Assembly: GCF_001028175.1 (NCBI RefSeq)
Contig: NZ_AEJF01000010.1
Location: 39,914-103,913 of the forward strand
DNA length: 64,000 nt
Direction of reading: 5' to 3'
From: Caballeronia mineralivorans PML1(12)
GTDB lineage: Bacteria; Pseudomonadota; Gammaproteobacteria; Burkholderiales; Burkholderiaceae
This document shows, one piece after another, positions 28,109-38,538 of the stretch. Position 1 is the first letter of the stretch. The number at the start of each line of letters is the position of its first letter. The position numbers were made by a program, and so were the translations under genes. The notes beneath the pieces were generated by a model. It had not been told where the DNA came from. It searched no databases and saw nothing but the letters and a program-made list of their open reading frames with translations.

Positions 28109-28603
28109 ATGAAATCATTCAATCGCCAACCCTCGCTTCATCGCGTATTAGCCTTGCTGATTGCGAGCGCCGCATGGTCCGCGTGGCCCTCCGCCCATGC
28201 AGCCGCTGGCGATACCGGCACGCGCGACTTCGCGGCCGAAGAGAAGCTGCTGGGCGGCCCTGATACCTATGGGGCCGGTTATGCCGATCCCTATGGCCAA
28301 GACCCCGCCGGCAAGGGCGGGAAGAACGGCGCGAAGAACGGCGGGCAGAACGGCGCGAAGGCCGCGGCGGCCACCACCTCTGCCGAGAAGATGATGACCA
28401 ACAACGCAGACCCGGCCCAGACCAACGCGTCGTTCGTCGCGCCCGGCGCGGTAGCGATGAAACCCGGTGCGCGCGTACGAGTGAAGGACGCGACCGGCAA
28501 GCTCGTAGCGACGCCCGACACCGCTGGCCAATCCGTATACAGCCCAACCGGCCTCAAGCCGACCGGCAAAAAAACTACGGAGATCTATCGATCTCCGTAT
28601 TGA
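28109..28603 (+). CDS. Secreted low-complexity protein of unknown function in the EPS locus
   Basis: A 164-residue protein not recognised as a known family. A clear signal peptide (LALLIASAAWSAWPSAHAAA) is followed by an acidic segment. A glycine/lysine/asparagine-rich repeat of the type GKNGAKNGG is then seen near residues 68-83. The rest is polar with no cysteine and ends in EIYRSPY. GGAG 7 bases before the ATG is good. It is the only plus-strand gene between two minus-strand EPS units. A role in binding or organising the polymer is possible but only inferred. Its last codons overlap a minus-strand terminator. Confidence 0.7.
   Translation: MKSFNRQPSLHRVLALLIASAAWSAWPSAHAAAGDTGTRDFAAEEKLLGGPDTYGAGYADPYGQDPAGKGGKNGAKNGGQNGAKAAAATTSAEKMMTNNADPAQTNASFVAPGAVAMKPGARVRVKDATGKLVATPDTAGQSVYSPTGLKPTGKKTTEIYRSPY
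28568..28599 (-). terminator. Terminator of the minus-strand EPS operon, inside the 3' end of the secreted-protein gene
   Basis: A perfect 10-bp stem (28576-28585 with 28590-28599) and 4-base loop. On the minus strand it is followed by seven T (28574-28568). It lies inside the last codons of the convergent gene, so the coding sequence has a double duty. Confidence 0.75.
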
Positions 28604-28651
28604 GTGTTGCTTCGTTGAGTTTTTTGCTTCGAAGGACCTGGAAAACAAGCT

Positions 28652-28672
28652 GCCCGGCTGAATTTGCCGGGC
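28652..28672 (-). terminator. Second hairpin downstream of the EPS operon
   Basis: A perfect 7-bp stem GCCCGGC/GCCGGGC with a 7-base loop. On the minus strand a T-rich stretch follows a few bases later. It may act in tandem with the stronger hairpin at 28568-28599. Confidence 0.45.
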
Positions 28673-28738
28673 TGACTTCATCAGGTCGATTGCGCCGGAC
28701 CATAACCCGCATCCGGCTGCTGCTGGTCAATCTGCAGG

Positions 28739-30076
28739 TCAATCGATCTTCTCGATCTCCACCAGTTTCACCGCAGAACCTCCCGTGGACGGCACGCCTG
28801 CCGCGCTCGCCGCAGCCTTCACTTCCTTGCGCTCGCCCAAACGTCTCGTCACGCGCTCGCCCCTGAGGACCCGCAGCTTCTCGTCCAGCCGTCCAAGCAC
28901 CCACGCCGGCGACAAATTCAGCTCCGCAAACGCACGGCCGTCGGCACCCAGAATCGCGCGCAGCTCGGGATCGGCCACGAGCGCCTCAATGGCGTCGGAC
29001 AATGCCTTCACATTTTCCGGCGGCACGACTACGCCACGCGGCGCCACGACGCTATGAAGCTCCGTTCCCGGACGCGCCATCGCGATCACCACGCGGCCGC
29101 TCGCGAACATGCCCGTGAGTTTTGAGGGCATGACGAGGTCGGAGGCGTCGCCCCGTTGCGGGAGCACGTGGATGTCAGCGAGGTTGAGCAGTTCGTTCAG
29201 GCGCTCTGCTGCTTGCAGCGGAATAAAACGGCAGTTGGGCAAATGCTCGCAGCACTTCTGTAACTCAGCCTTGGTCGCACCGTTGCCGCAAAAAACAAAC
29301 ACGATGTCCTGGCGCTCAGCCAGAGCATTCGCTGCACCCGCCAGCACTTCAATGCCCTGCTTCGCACCCATGTTGCCGGAGTAAAGCACGACCTTCGCGC
29401 TCTCCGCGATCTTCAGTTCATCGCGAAACTTGTTGGTGCGATCGAGCGGATAGATCGCGCTGATGTCCACCCAGTTCGGCAAGCGAAACACGCTCGAAGG
29501 CGCGACGCCTTTTGAAATGGCGCGCTCGACCATCTTGTCCGAGATCGTGGAGACAACGTTGAACCGGCGCAGCAGCGCGCTCTCGACCACGCGCGCAAAG
29601 CGTCCCGCGCGCGGACTCTTGAGCAAGCCGAGATCAAATGCGGCATCTACTTCGAAATCCTGAATATGCAGCCACGAGTGTGCGCCCATCAGACGTGCAA
29701 GCACCAGCGCGGCGGGCGCGTTGAGCATGGTCGGCGCAATCGACATCACGATGTCGGGACGCCACCACGCCTGCGCAACAAGCGCCGGCAGCGAGGCCAC
29801 GGCAAACGACGCCAGATGGATCATGCGCTTGAGGCCGCTAGGTTGCGCCGGTACCCACAACGGCGAGCGCCAGACGCGCACATGGTTGCGCGTTTCGCGC
29901 GAACTGCGCCAGCCCGAATAGTCCTTGGCGATCTTCCATTCCGGATAATACGGCGGCGCGCACACCACGTGAACGTCGTGCCCCTGCTGCTGCAAAGCCT
30001 CCGCCATCTCGGCGGTGTATTTGCCCGTTCCCGTCAACTCGGGCGCGTAGTTGAGCCCGTAGATAAGGATTCTCAT
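28739..30076 (-). CDS. wcaI: WcaI-family glycosyltransferase
   Basis: A 445-residue family-4 glycosyltransferase. MRILIYGLNYAPELTGTGKY is the N-terminal signature of WcaI-type enzymes, followed by VVCAPPYYPEWK. WLHIQDFEVDAAFDLGLL and the donor domain VVLYSGNMGAKQG are also typical. WcaI of colanic acid synthesis is regarded as a fucosyltransferase; GDP-fucose is made by gmd and fcl in this operon, which fits. GGAGG 5 bases before the ATG at 30076 decides the start. Last gene of the manC-wcaI operon, with a terminator beyond. The last 45 residues are charged and variable. Confidence 0.9.
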   Translation of the reverse strand: MRILIYGLNYAPELTGTGKYTAEMAEALQQQGHDVHVVCAPPYYPEWKIAKDYSGWRSSRETRNHVRVWRSPLWVPAQPSGLKRMIHLASFAVASLPALVAQAWWRPDIVMSIAPTMLNAPAALVLARLMGAHSWLHIQDFEVDAAFDLGLLKSPRAGRFARVVESALLRRFNVVSTISDKMVERAISKGVAPSSVFRLPNWVDISAIYPLDRTNKFRDELKIAESAKVVLYSGNMGAKQGIEVLAGAANALAERQDIVFVFCGNGATKAELQKCCEHLPNCRFIPLQAAERLNELLNLADIHVLPQRGDASDLVMPSKLTGMFASGRVVIAMARPGTELHSVVAPRGVVVPPENVKALSDAIEALVADPELRAILGADGRAFAELNLSPAWVLGRLDEKLRVLRGERVTRRLGERKEVKAAASAAGVPSTGGSAVKLVEIEKID

Positions 30077-30227
30077 CGTGCCTCCACTTCCGCCGGACAA
30101 GCACGCCCCGTCGAAAAGGACTTTTGCGAAACATCACTCACGGGACCACACCCGCGCAATCGCGCCTCGGTGACCATGCGTGCCGCTCTTGGTTCTGTAA
30201 TAAACCGGCCGTGGCAAAGATCCACGG

Positions 30228-31370
30228 TCAGTCGCTGAGCATCATCGCGCAGCCCCGCGCAATGTTCGCTGCAGCGGAAGGCGGATCGAACCGCTGGATC
30301 ACGTCCATGCATTGCTTCGCCGCCCCGGCTGTGTCCGCGAAAGCCTCCATCGACTTGAGCATCGTGCGCTGCAGCGCGGGCACGTCGCCAGCGGGAAACG
30401 CATAACCCGACACACCATCGATCACCAGTTCCGGTACACAGCCACAGCTCTCGCTCACCACCGACGGACAGCCATGGCTAAGCGCTTCGTTGACGACCAG
30501 GCCCCAGGGTTCGCTCATGCTCGGCAACACCATGCAGGTGGCACTGAAATATTCGCGCGACAGCGGTTCGTCCTGCAGGCTGCCGAGGAACGTGATGGAA
30601 TCGGCGAGCCCCATTTCAGCCACCTTGGCCTTGAGTTCGTCGCCCATCGGACCGGTGCCGACAATCCGCAACGCTGCGTCCGGAATCCGTTCCTTCAAAC
30701 CGCGGAACGCATCGATCAGCGTGCCAATGCCTTTCTCCGGCGACAAGCGTCCCACATACACGAAAACGGGCTTGTTGCCGGCGCGGTAATGCAGCCGGTC
30801 GGACAACGCACGTTCCGGCGAAAACGAGCGCGGCAGCGCAGCCGCCTGGCACGGGATGAAGATCTTTTCCTGCTTCGCGCCAAGCGACATCAGGTACTCG
30901 CGGCTGCGTTCGCCGAAGCCGAAATAACCATCGCAGAGGGCGAAAAACAAGCGCTTCGGAATCGAGGTCAGCATCTTGCGCGGCCGGTCGCGTGCTGTGG
31001 AATCGCAGAACACCGCGCGACGCTTGCCCGTCAGGATGCACGCGGCCATCATCGCCCAGTACTCGGGGCGGTGATAACCGGGCAACACCACCAGATCCGT
31101 TTTCGCGGTCAGCACCTCCCACGTGAGGCGCGCCGTCATGCGCCAGGTCGGCACGTCTTCGTAGCAGCCGTTGTAGAGCTTGCGCATCGGATAGCTGTGG
31201 AACGAATAGTCCACGTCCGAGAAGCCGATACGGTCGTGCTCGGTATCGGCGATCTGGACCATCGAATACTTGATCGAGCCGGAACCCGAAATATTGTGCA
31301 GCGCGGACAGCACTGCACCTTTGTGCCGCGACCAGACGACGTTATGAAAAATGGTGACCGTTGCATTCAT
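30228..31370 (-). CDS. Glycosyltransferase, family 4 (GT-B)
   Basis: A 380-residue glycosyltransferase. The acceptor domain starts VTIFHNVVWSRHKGAVLSAL. The donor domain has VFVYVGRLSPEKGIGTLIDAF and PSMSEPWGLVVNEALSHGCP, with the E-x7-E motif around the last Glu pair. It would add a sugar to the EPS repeat, possibly mannose or fucose given the linked sugar-nucleotide genes. It lies 57 bases after fcl and 151 bases before wcaI on the same strand, inside the operon. Confidence 0.9.
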   Translation of the reverse strand: MNATVTIFHNVVWSRHKGAVLSALHNISGSGSIKYSMVQIADTEHDRIGFSDVDYSFHSYPMRKLYNGCYEDVPTWRMTARLTWEVLTAKTDLVVLPGYHRPEYWAMMAACILTGKRRAVFCDSTARDRPRKMLTSIPKRLFFALCDGYFGFGERSREYLMSLGAKQEKIFIPCQAAALPRSFSPERALSDRLHYRAGNKPVFVYVGRLSPEKGIGTLIDAFRGLKERIPDAALRIVGTGPMGDELKAKVAEMGLADSITFLGSLQDEPLSREYFSATCMVLPSMSEPWGLVVNEALSHGCPSVVSESCGCVPELVIDGVSGYAFPAGDVPALQRTMLKSMEAFADTAGAAKQCMDVIQRFDPPSAAANIARGCAMMLSD

Positions 31371-31427
31371 TTTGTAGTTATCCCTGAGTGGTAGCGCGTG
31401 TGTGCGAAGCGATCATCGGCTTCGGAC

Positions 31428-32384
31428 TCACGCGTGTGCCGGTTGCTGCGTCAGCGCCTCGTAGCGCTGCAGGAAATCCTGGTACGTTGCGCGGATGCCC
31501 TGCTCGAGCCCCGTCGATGCAACCCAGCCCATCTCGCCCAGCTTCGACACATCCAGCAGCTTCCTCATGGTGCCGTCCGGCTTGCTCGCGTCGAACACGA
31601 GCTGGCCCTGGAAGCCGACCACGCGGCAGACCGTCTCCGCGAGTTCGCGGATCGACAGATCCTCACCCACGCCGACGTTGAACACGCCGTCGTTGTGACC
31701 GCTTTCCATCAGGAACACAGCGGCGCCGGCCAGATCGTCCACATGCAGGAACTCGCGGCGCGGCGTACCCGAACCCCATACCGTCAGCGTGCTGTCGCCG
31801 TTCAGCTTCGCCTCATGCGCCTTGCGGATCAGCGCCGGCAGCACGTGGCTGCTCTTCAGGTCGTAGTTGTCGTTCGGGCCGTAGAGGTTGGTCGGCATCA
31901 GCGAGATGAACTTGGTGCCGTATTGACGGTTATAAGCTTCGCAGAGCTTCAGCCCGGCGATCTTCGCGATCGCGTAAGCCTCGTTGGTCGGCTCGAGCGC
32001 CGAGGTCAGCAAATACTCTTCCTTGATCGGCTGCGGGCAAGCCTTCGGATAGATACACGAAGAGCCGAAGAACACCAGCTTCGACACGTTCCAGCGGCAC
32101 GCCGCATGAATCACGTTGGTTTCGATCGTGAGGTTCTCGTAGATGAACGACGCCGGCAGCGTCGAGTTCGCGAGAATGCCGCCGACCTTTGCCGCGGCGA
32201 GCAACACCACGTCAATGCTCTCCTTCTCGAAGAACATGTTCACCCCGACCTGGTCGGTCAGGTCGAGTTGCGACTTGGTGCGCGTGATGATGTTGCGATA
32301 CCCCTCGCCGGCCAGGCGCCGGACGAGCGCCGAGCCGACCATGCCGCGGTGACCCGCTACGAAAATGCGTGCGTTTTTATCCAT
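31428..32384 (-). CDS. fcl: GDP-L-fucose synthase
   Basis: A 318-residue epimerase/reductase that turns GDP-4-keto-6-deoxymannose into GDP-L-fucose with NADPH. IFVAGHRGMVGSALVRRL holds the cofactor motif; YAIAKIAGLKLCEAYNRQYG contains the YxxxK catalytic pair, and SSCIYP the conserved serine/cysteine region. The ATG at 32384 matches the family start; a GTG three codons earlier would overlap the gmd stop. It follows gmd directly, forming the two-step GDP-fucose pathway. Confidence 0.96.
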   Translation of the reverse strand: MDKNARIFVAGHRGMVGSALVRRLAGEGYRNIITRTKSQLDLTDQVGVNMFFEKESIDVVLLAAAKVGGILANSTLPASFIYENLTIETNVIHAACRWNVSKLVFFGSSCIYPKACPQPIKEEYLLTSALEPTNEAYAIAKIAGLKLCEAYNRQYGTKFISLMPTNLYGPNDNYDLKSSHVLPALIRKAHEAKLNGDSTLTVWGSGTPRREFLHVDDLAGAAVFLMESGHNDGVFNVGVGEDLSIRELAETVCRVVGFQGQLVFDASKPDGTMRKLLDVSKLGEMGWVASTGLEQGIRATYQDFLQRYEALTQQPAHA

Positions 32385-32389
32385 GATTT

Positions 32390-33508
32390 TCACTCGTGGT
32401 GTTCAAGCGCTTTAAATCCGGCCATCGTGACGAGCGCGTCACGCCGTGCTATCTGGAAATCGGAACGGACCATCTCCTTCACCAGGGAGGAGAACGTCGT
32501 GGTCGGGCGCCAGCCCAGTTTTGCGTGCGCCTTCGACGGGTCGCCGAGCAGCGTTTCCACTTCGGTCGGACGGAAATAGCGCGGGTCGACGCGGACGATC
32601 ACATCGCCCTTGGCCATCTTCGTTTCGCGCCCCTCGACCCGGTCCACAATGCCCACTTCGTCCGCGCCTTGACCTTCGAAGCGCATGTGAACACCGAGCT
32701 CGGCCGCGGCCTGGATCACGAACTCCCGCACGCTGTGTTGCTCACCCGTGGCGATCACGAAGTCCTCCGGCTGTTCCTGCTGCAACATCAGCCATTGCAT
32801 TTCGACGTAGTCGCGCGCATGGCCCCAGTCGCGCATGGCCGACAGGTTGCCGAGATACATTTCGTCCTGCATGCCCACCGCGATACGCGCCAGTGCCCGC
32901 GTGATCTTGCGCGTGACGAAGGTCTCGCCGCGCACCGGCGACTCATGGTTGAACAGGATGCCGTTGCAGGCGTACATGCCATACGCCTCGCGATAGTTCA
33001 CCGTCATCCAGTACGCGTAGAGCTTGGCCGCTGCATACGGACTGCGCGGATAGAACGGCGTGGTTTCCTTCTGCGGCGACTCTTGCACGAGGCCGTAGAG
33101 TTCAGACGTCGACGCCTGATAGAAACGCGCTTTCTTCTCCATGCCAAGAATGCGAATCGCTTCGAGAATGCGCAGCGCTCCGAGACCGTCGGCATTGGCC
33201 GTATATTCGGGCTCCTCGAACGACACCTGCACGTGGCTTTGCGCGCCGAGGTTATAGATCTCGTCCGGCTCGGTGCGCTGCACGATGCGCATGATGCTCG
33301 AGGTGTCCGTCAGGTCGCCATGATGCAAGACGAACTTGCGGTCCGACTCGTGCGGATCGCTGTACAGGTGGTCGATACGGTCCGTGTTGAAAAGCGAGCT
33401 ACGGCGTTTGATGCCGTGCACTTCATAGCCTTTTGCAAGCAGTAGCTCGGCCAGATAGGAGCCGTCCTGCCCGGTAATACCGGTGATCAAAGCGACCTTG
33501 CGTTTCAT
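32390..33508 (-). CDS. gmd: GDP-mannose 4,6-dehydratase
   Basis: A 372-residue enzyme, the usual length, that makes GDP-4-keto-6-deoxymannose from GDP-mannose. [19 protein letters not shown] is the NADP-binding motif, [11 protein letters not shown] carries the catalytic Ser/Glu, and [15 protein letters not shown] the YxxxK pair. The frame is open to 33583, but the ATG at 33508 has GAGAGG upstream and matches the family. Upstream ManC provides GDP-mannose and downstream Fcl completes GDP-fucose. Confidence 0.96.
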   Translation of the reverse strand: MKRKVALITGITGQDGSYLAELLLAKGYEVHGIKRRSSLFNTDRIDHLYSDPHESDRKFVLHHGDLTDTSSIMRIVQRTEPDEIYNLGAQSHVQVSFEEPEYTANADGLGALRILEAIRILGMEKKARFYQASTSELYGLVQESPQKETTPFYPRSPYAAAKLYAYWMTVNYREAYGMYACNGILFNHESPVRGETFVTRKITRALARIAVGMQDEMYLGNLSAMRDWGHARDYVEMQWLMLQQEQPEDFVIATGEQHSVREFVIQAAAELGVHMRFEGQGADEVGIVDRVEGRETKMAKGDVIVRVDPRYFRPTEVETLLGDPSKAHAKLGWRPTTTFSSLVKEMVRSDFQIARRDALVTMAGFKALEHHE

Positions 33509-33579
33509 CGTGTGCCTCTCGTCTTTCGGATTGGATGCGGCGCGTGCCCCGCGCGCCGCAAGGTCTTCGTGCCCAGGCA

Positions 33580-35814
33580 TCACTCAGGGATGCTCTCGTA
33601 GCCGTAGTAATTCGTGTATGAACTGCCCGACATCAGTTTCGACTGCGGTACATCGGTCAGCAGCACGCCCTTCATGTTCACGCCACCGTGGTGCAGCCGC
33701 TTCATCGTTTCGCCGATCTCTTCCACCTGGTTGCGGCCGTGGCGCACCACCAGCAGGCTCGTGCCGGCATGCTTGCCGATCACGGTTGCGTCGGTGACCG
33801 CGAGCACCGGCGGCGTATCGATGATGACGAGGTCGTACTTGTGCTTGAGCACTTCCAGCACTTCATGCATGCGATCGCTCATCAGCAGTTCCGACGGATG
33901 CGACGGCAGCGACCCCTTGGTCAGCAGGTCGACGCCCGGCAGCACGTCATGCAGCACCGCCGATTCGATATCCGAGCCCATCAACACGTCGGACAGGCCC
34001 GGCATATGACGCACGCCGAAGTGCGAGTGGACATCGCCGCGGCGCATGTCGCCGTCGATCAGCAGAACGCGTTTTCTCGTCGATGCCACCAGGGTCGCGA
34101 GGTTGACCGAGAGGAACGACTTGCCTGCGTCCGGACGCGAGCCCGTCAGCATGACCACGTTGTTGCGTGCATCGGCCATCTGCAGTTGCAGCGAAGTACG
34201 CAGGCCGCGAATCCCTTCCACTGCCGCGTCTTCCGGCGAGGTCGCGGCGAGGACGTGAAGACCCTGGCTGCGCGAACCGACCTTCTGCTGCAGCCGCAGT
34301 TGCTGGCTGCTGCGCGGCACGATGGCGAACACACGCACACCCAGACGGTTTTCGATTTCTTCCGGACGCTCCACGCCGCCATACAATGCCTTGCGAATGA
34401 ACGCCACGATAATGCCCAGCACCAGACCCGTTCCCAGGCTGATCAGGATCACGAGCAGGCGCTTCGGACGCACGGGATCGTCAGCCGCCTCAGCGAAGTC
34501 GACCACCCGCACGTTGCCTACCTGGCCCGCCTTCGCCACGCGCAATTGCTGCGCGCTGTTAAGCAGGTTCGTATAGAGCTCCGTGTCCACCCGCACGTCG
34601 CGCAGCAGGCGCAGCGCGGTCTGCTCGGTATCCGGCAGCACCGACACATTCTTGGTCAGCGAACCTTGCGCGGCCTGCAATGCACCGATCTGCGCGTCGA
34701 GCGCGGCCACCGACGGATGGTTCGCGGTGAAACGCTGCGAGAGTTCGGCGCGTTGCTGTTGCAGGTCCATCAGCTTCGACTTGTTGTCGACGACTTGCTG
34801 CAGCAACAGGCGGCTTTCTTCGCTCAGGTCGACCGTGCCTTGCTTGTTACGGAAGCTGTTGTACTTCTGCTCGGCCTGGTCGAGTTGCGCGCGGACTTCC
34901 GGCAACTGCTGTTCGAGGAACGCGAGCGTCTTGCCGGCTTCCGCCGAACGCGTATCGAGATCCTGTTGAATGAAGCGGCGCGCAATGTTGTTCACGATCT
35001 GCGACGTCAGCTTGCTGTCGTGACCTTCGAGGCTCAGCGCGATGATCCCGGACTGCAGCGTGGTTTCAGCCACCGTCAGGCGCTTCTGCAACGCATCGAC
35101 GGTACCGAGCGTAGACGCACGCGACAGTTCGAACTTCGCACCCTGCTCACCGACCATGTTCTCGACCAGCAGCGTGACCGGACCGAGCGTGCTCGTCCCG
35201 CTTGCTTCCTGGCCGACCTTGCCGTTGAGAATTGCAATGCCGTCCGGATCGCTCAGGACGTAGCTGCCGTTTTCGCCCGCGGTCAGGATGTAGGTCTTGT
35301 CGTAGGCTTCCTTCGGCGTGTCGAACTTCGGCACGGAGATACTTTCGTTGCCCCAGGCGAAACCCGACAGCCAGCTCACCGGTGCCTGGCCGTTGCGCGT
35401 GCCCAGGATGTCGCTGATCATGCCGCCCACGATCGGGAAGTACCGCGGCCGGGCCGCGATATCCAGATGCAGCCTGTTGACCGTGTCCTCGACCACGAGG
35501 CGCGAACGCAGCAACTCGATCTCAGCAGCGGTCGTCGACTTCGCGTCGAACATCTGCGAAACGGTCTGCACGGCGTTCGCGTTGTTGTTATTGGCGTTGT
35601 TCGCCGGATTGCTTTCGGTCACCTGGATCATCGCATCGGCGCGATAAACCGGCGGCGCGAGGAAAGCGTAGGCCGTGCCGAGCACGACCACCGCCAGAGT
35701 CACCATAACGATGATCCGCCAGCTCCCCAAGATGGCCGCCAGGTAGTCGGACAAGCGTAGCTCGTCCCCTGTCGACACCACATCCGCATAGCGGTTTTCA
35801 AAATTGATGGCCAT
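33580..35814 (-). CDS. wzc: Polysaccharide co-polymerase with tyrosine autokinase (Wzc-like)
   Basis: A 744-residue inner-membrane protein. A Wzz domain starts [16 protein letters not shown] with the first helix near residue 30, a long periplasmic coiled coil spans about 230-400, and a second helix ([20 protein letters not shown]) is near residue 440. The cytoplasmic BY-kinase domain has Walker A (SRPDAGKSF), A' ([12 protein letters not shown]) and B (LVIIDTPP) motifs. The C-terminal tail YTNYYGYE is the tyrosine cluster used for autophosphorylation. It controls chain length and export with Wza. No low-molecular-weight tyrosine phosphatase gene is seen in the window. Confidence 0.96.
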   Translation of the reverse strand: MAINFENRYADVVSTGDELRLSDYLAAILGSWRIIVMVTLAVVVLGTAYAFLAPPVYRADAMIQVTESNPANNANNNNANAVQTVSQMFDAKSTTAAEIELLRSRLVVEDTVNRLHLDIAARPRYFPIVGGMISDILGTRNGQAPVSWLSGFAWGNESISVPKFDTPKEAYDKTYILTAGENGSYVLSDPDGIAILNGKVGQEASGTSTLGPVTLLVENMVGEQGAKFELSRASTLGTVDALQKRLTVAETTLQSGIIALSLEGHDSKLTSQIVNNIARRFIQQDLDTRSAEAGKTLAFLEQQLPEVRAQLDQAEQKYNSFRNKQGTVDLSEESRLLLQQVVDNKSKLMDLQQQRAELSQRFTANHPSVAALDAQIGALQAAQGSLTKNVSVLPDTEQTALRLLRDVRVDTELYTNLLNSAQQLRVAKAGQVGNVRVVDFAEAADDPVRPKRLLVILISLGTGLVLGIIVAFIRKALYGGVERPEEIENRLGVRVFAIVPRSSQQLRLQQKVGSRSQGLHVLAATSPEDAAVEGIRGLRTSLQLQMADARNNVVMLTGSRPDAGKSFLSVNLATLVASTRKRVLLIDGDMRRGDVHSHFGVRHMPGLSDVLMGSDIESAVLHDVLPGVDLLTKGSLPSHPSELLMSDRMHEVLEVLKHKYDLVIIDTPPVLAVTDATVIGKHAGTSLLVVRHGRNQVEEIGETMKRLHHGGVNMKGVLLTDVPQSKLMSGSSYTNYYGYESIPE

Positions 35815-35920
35815 TTTTTGTCGCTCACTCAAACGATCAATCGAAACGGGCCGGCACCTGATGTCAACTTCGTCACATTCGTGATCTTCATGACGTTCGG
35901 CACCGGACGCAGCTCCAGGA

Positions 35921-37102
35921 CTACTTGGTTACGATCGCGGCGGTCAGGCCCGCGTTAATAGCCGGCAACAACAGGTTCAACACACGGTTGGCACGAACGA
36001 GACCGCTGTTGTCGACATAGACAACGTCCTTCGATTCCAGCGGAAACTGGTTCGCAAGCAACATGGAAACCGGCGAGCGCGCATCGAGGCGATAGATCAC
36101 CGGCGAGTCGCTGGTTGCCTGGCGGACCACGAAAAGCTGCGACGCATTGGAGGTTTCCTGGTTTATCTGGCCTGCCTGCACGATGGCTTCGCCCAGCGTG
36201 AGCGTGCCGTCGCGCAACGGCGACACGGCGGTGGGTTTGGTCACTTCGCCCATCACGTAGACGGTGTTGTCGTCGCGTGCATCCACATGCAGCATGTCGC
36301 CCGGCTGCAGCATGATGTCGGCGGGGTTCTTGCCCTGCTTCATCATCTGCGCGACGTTCACGGGGTAAGCCGTGCCGTTGCGCGTGATCGTCACGCGGCT
36401 TTGATCCGCGGTCGGTGCAAAACCGCCCGCGCGGCTGACGGCTTCAGTCAGCGTCATGGGAATGTCGTTGATCGTCTGCGCACCCGGAGCACGCACGTCG
36501 CCGTCCACATACACCTGAGACGCACGGAACGACGCCACGCGAACCGTCACTTGCGGCTTGACGAACACCTTGCTCAGGTCCGTATAGATCTCGCGCTGGA
36601 TCTGCTCCGCGGTCTTGCCGGTTGCGTGGATCGGATGGGTCACGTACGGGAACTGGATGTTGCCGTCGCTGTCGACGACAAAGCCCGGCGCCGCGTCGCT
36701 GGCCTTCGTGTTCTGTGCCGGCTGGCCGAGCGCTGCCGCGAGTTCCGGGTGATCCCAAACCACGATCTGCAGCACGTCGCCCGAACCGAGCTTGTAGCCC
36801 GTCGGCTTCGCAAACAGGTTGAGCTGGTTCTGGGCCATCGCGCTGTTCTTCTGATCCGCGCGGATCTGGCGGATCAGCGTCAGGTCGATCTGCTTGATCG
36901 GGATCTGCATGTCGCTCGTCACATCGCCGTTATCGGACGTTGTGACCGGCAACGCAGCCGGCGTGATCATGTGCTGGCCCGGCGCAAGCGCACAGGCGGA
37001 AAGCATGGCGGCGATCGCCAGGGAAAGAGCCACACGCGTTCCAGGCACGGCATGGCTGTTTTTGTTCGGCACCGCGGCACCGGATAGTTTTTGGCTGTTC
37101 AT
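35921..37102 (-). CDS. wza: Outer-membrane polysaccharide export lipoprotein (Wza-like)
   Basis: A 393-residue lipoprotein with lipobox LSAC at Cys37. The polysaccharide export domain starts YKLGSGDVLQIVVWDHPEL. Two SLBB-type domains follow (QVYVDGDVRAPGAQTI and TVYVMGEVTKPTAV), and an amphipathic C-terminal helix ends the protein. It forms the outer-membrane pore for the polymer, docking with Wzc. It lies 106 bases upstream of wzc and 16 bases downstream of wcaJ in the operon. Confidence 0.95.
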   Translation of the reverse strand: MNSQKLSGAAVPNKNSHAVPGTRVALSLAIAAMLSACALAPGQHMITPAALPVTTSDNGDVTSDMQIPIKQIDLTLIRQIRADQKNSAMAQNQLNLFAKPTGYKLGSGDVLQIVVWDHPELAAALGQPAQNTKASDAAPGFVVDSDGNIQFPYVTHPIHATGKTAEQIQREIYTDLSKVFVKPQVTVRVASFRASQVYVDGDVRAPGAQTINDIPMTLTEAVSRAGGFAPTADQSRVTITRNGTAYPVNVAQMMKQGKNPADIMLQPGDMLHVDARDDNTVYVMGEVTKPTAVSPLRDGTLTLGEAIVQAGQINQETSNASQLFVVRQATSDSPVIYRLDARSPVSMLLANQFPLESKDVVYVDNSGLVRANRVLNLLLPAINAGLTAAIVTK

Positions 37103-37118
37103 GTTGTCGTCCCCTGCT

Positions 37119-38495
37119 TCAATAAGCGTTGGTATGGCGCAAACCCTTGAAGATCGTCGCGAAAATGATTTTCATATCAAGTCCGAACGACCAGTTTCCG
37201 AGGTAATACAAATCGTGTGCGACGCGTCCCTCCATTTTTTCGATGCGATCGGTTTCGCCGCGAAAGCCGTTCACCTGAGCCCACCCGGTAATGCCGGGTT
37301 TGATCCGGTAGCGGTGGATGTAGCCCGATACAACCTTCTGATAAAGATCGTCGTGCTCGAGTGCATGCGGGCGCGGTCCGACCACCGACATGTCGCCGCG
37401 CAGCACGTTGAAGAATTGCGGCAGTTCGTCAAGGCTCGTGCGGCGCAGGAAACCGCCTACACGCGTGATGCGCGGGTCGCCCCGCTTCGCCTGTTCGAGC
37501 ACGCCCGCTTTTTGCGCATGCAGGCGCATGGTGCGGAACTTGTAGATAGTGAAGACACGGCCATCCGCGCCTTTGCGGCGTTGCTTGAAGAACACCGGGC
37601 CACGCGAGCTGAGCTTCACCGCAATCGCGCAGGCAAGCAGGATCGGCGAGACCGCGAGCAAGGCACCCAGCGCGAAGAAGCGATCGAAGATCTCCTTCTG
37701 CATCATCGCGTTCGGCGGCAACGGCGACGCTGCCAGGTTGATGGTCGGCACGCCGAGCAGGTTCGTCACGCTGCCTTCGAAGAGCGCGAGCGTGCGCACG
37801 TCGGGCATGAAACGGATGTTGATCAGGTCGTTGCGAAACTCGTCGACGAGCTTGAGGATCGTGCGTTCTTCGGTCAGCGGCAGCGCGAGCCAGACTTCAC
37901 CGACGTGCTGCGTGCGGACGTAATTGGCGAAGGCTTCATGATCTTCGAACACCGGCACCCGCGTATTCATCTTGGTGCCGGCCTGCACGTTGTACGCAGC
38001 CGTCGCACGGAAGCCCGCGGCCGGCGCCGTGTCGATCTTGCGAACGATCTCGTCGCAATGTTCTCCGCAACCGGCTACTGCGACCTGCTGCAAATTCAGG
38101 CCTGCATGGCGGACCCGCCCCAGCACGCTATGCGTAACCAGGCGGCCGGCGATCATCGCAGCGCCCGCCATGCCGGTCCAGTACACGAACCAGAGGCGCG
38201 AGACGAAGTCGATACGGTGCAGGGAGAACATCAGCACCATCGCGCATGCCTGCACGACGAGCCAGCTCAGCGCGACCTGCCCCGCGAGTGCACCCTTGGA
38301 GCGGCCGCGCCACGACTGATACACGCCGAACGCGGGAAACACAGCAAGCGAAAACGCCGCTGCGAAAGCCACGAACGCCAGATAGAAGCTCCGTTGCGAG
38401 ATGTCGTCGAAACGAATTTGCGACGCCACGATCGCACCCGCCACGATCATGGTGACATCGAACACTCGCGCCAGCAGGTCTGTTATTCCGCGCAT
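37119..38495 (-). CDS. wcaJ: Undecaprenyl-phosphate glucose phosphotransferase (WcaJ-like)
   Basis: A 458-residue polyprenyl phosphotransferase that starts EPS synthesis by placing glucose-1-phosphate (or galactose) on undecaprenyl phosphate. Four N-terminal helices and a CoA-binding-like domain ([17 protein letters not shown]) precede the catalytic domain. That domain has [16 protein letters not shown], the KFRTM motif, [20 protein letters not shown] and a C-terminal [14 protein letters not shown]. The ATG at 38495 follows GGGGAG and fits the family length. It comes directly after manC. Confidence 0.95.
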   Translation of the reverse strand: MRGITDLLARVFDVTMIVAGAIVASQIRFDDISQRSFYLAFVAFAAAFSLAVFPAFGVYQSWRGRSKGALAGQVALSWLVVQACAMVLMFSLHRIDFVSRLWFVYWTGMAGAAMIAGRLVTHSVLGRVRHAGLNLQQVAVAGCGEHCDEIVRKIDTAPAAGFRATAAYNVQAGTKMNTRVPVFEDHEAFANYVRTQHVGEVWLALPLTEERTILKLVDEFRNDLINIRFMPDVRTLALFEGSVTNLLGVPTINLAASPLPPNAMMQKEIFDRFFALGALLAVSPILLACAIAVKLSSRGPVFFKQRRKGADGRVFTIYKFRTMRLHAQKAGVLEQAKRGDPRITRVGGFLRRTSLDELPQFFNVLRGDMSVVGPRPHALEHDDLYQKVVSGYIHRYRIKPGITGWAQVNGFRGETDRIEKMEGRVAHDLYYLGNWSFGLDMKIIFATIFKGLRHTNAY

Positions 38496-38538
38496 TTTTA
38501 TTCTCCCCGAACCGCTCACTTTTTTGCTTGACGGTTGT

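Noticed and set aside
33688..35760. 690-residue plus-strand frame opposite wzc
   Set aside because: Composition is typical of a reverse-strand shadow, and wzc has full kinase and Wzz motifs.
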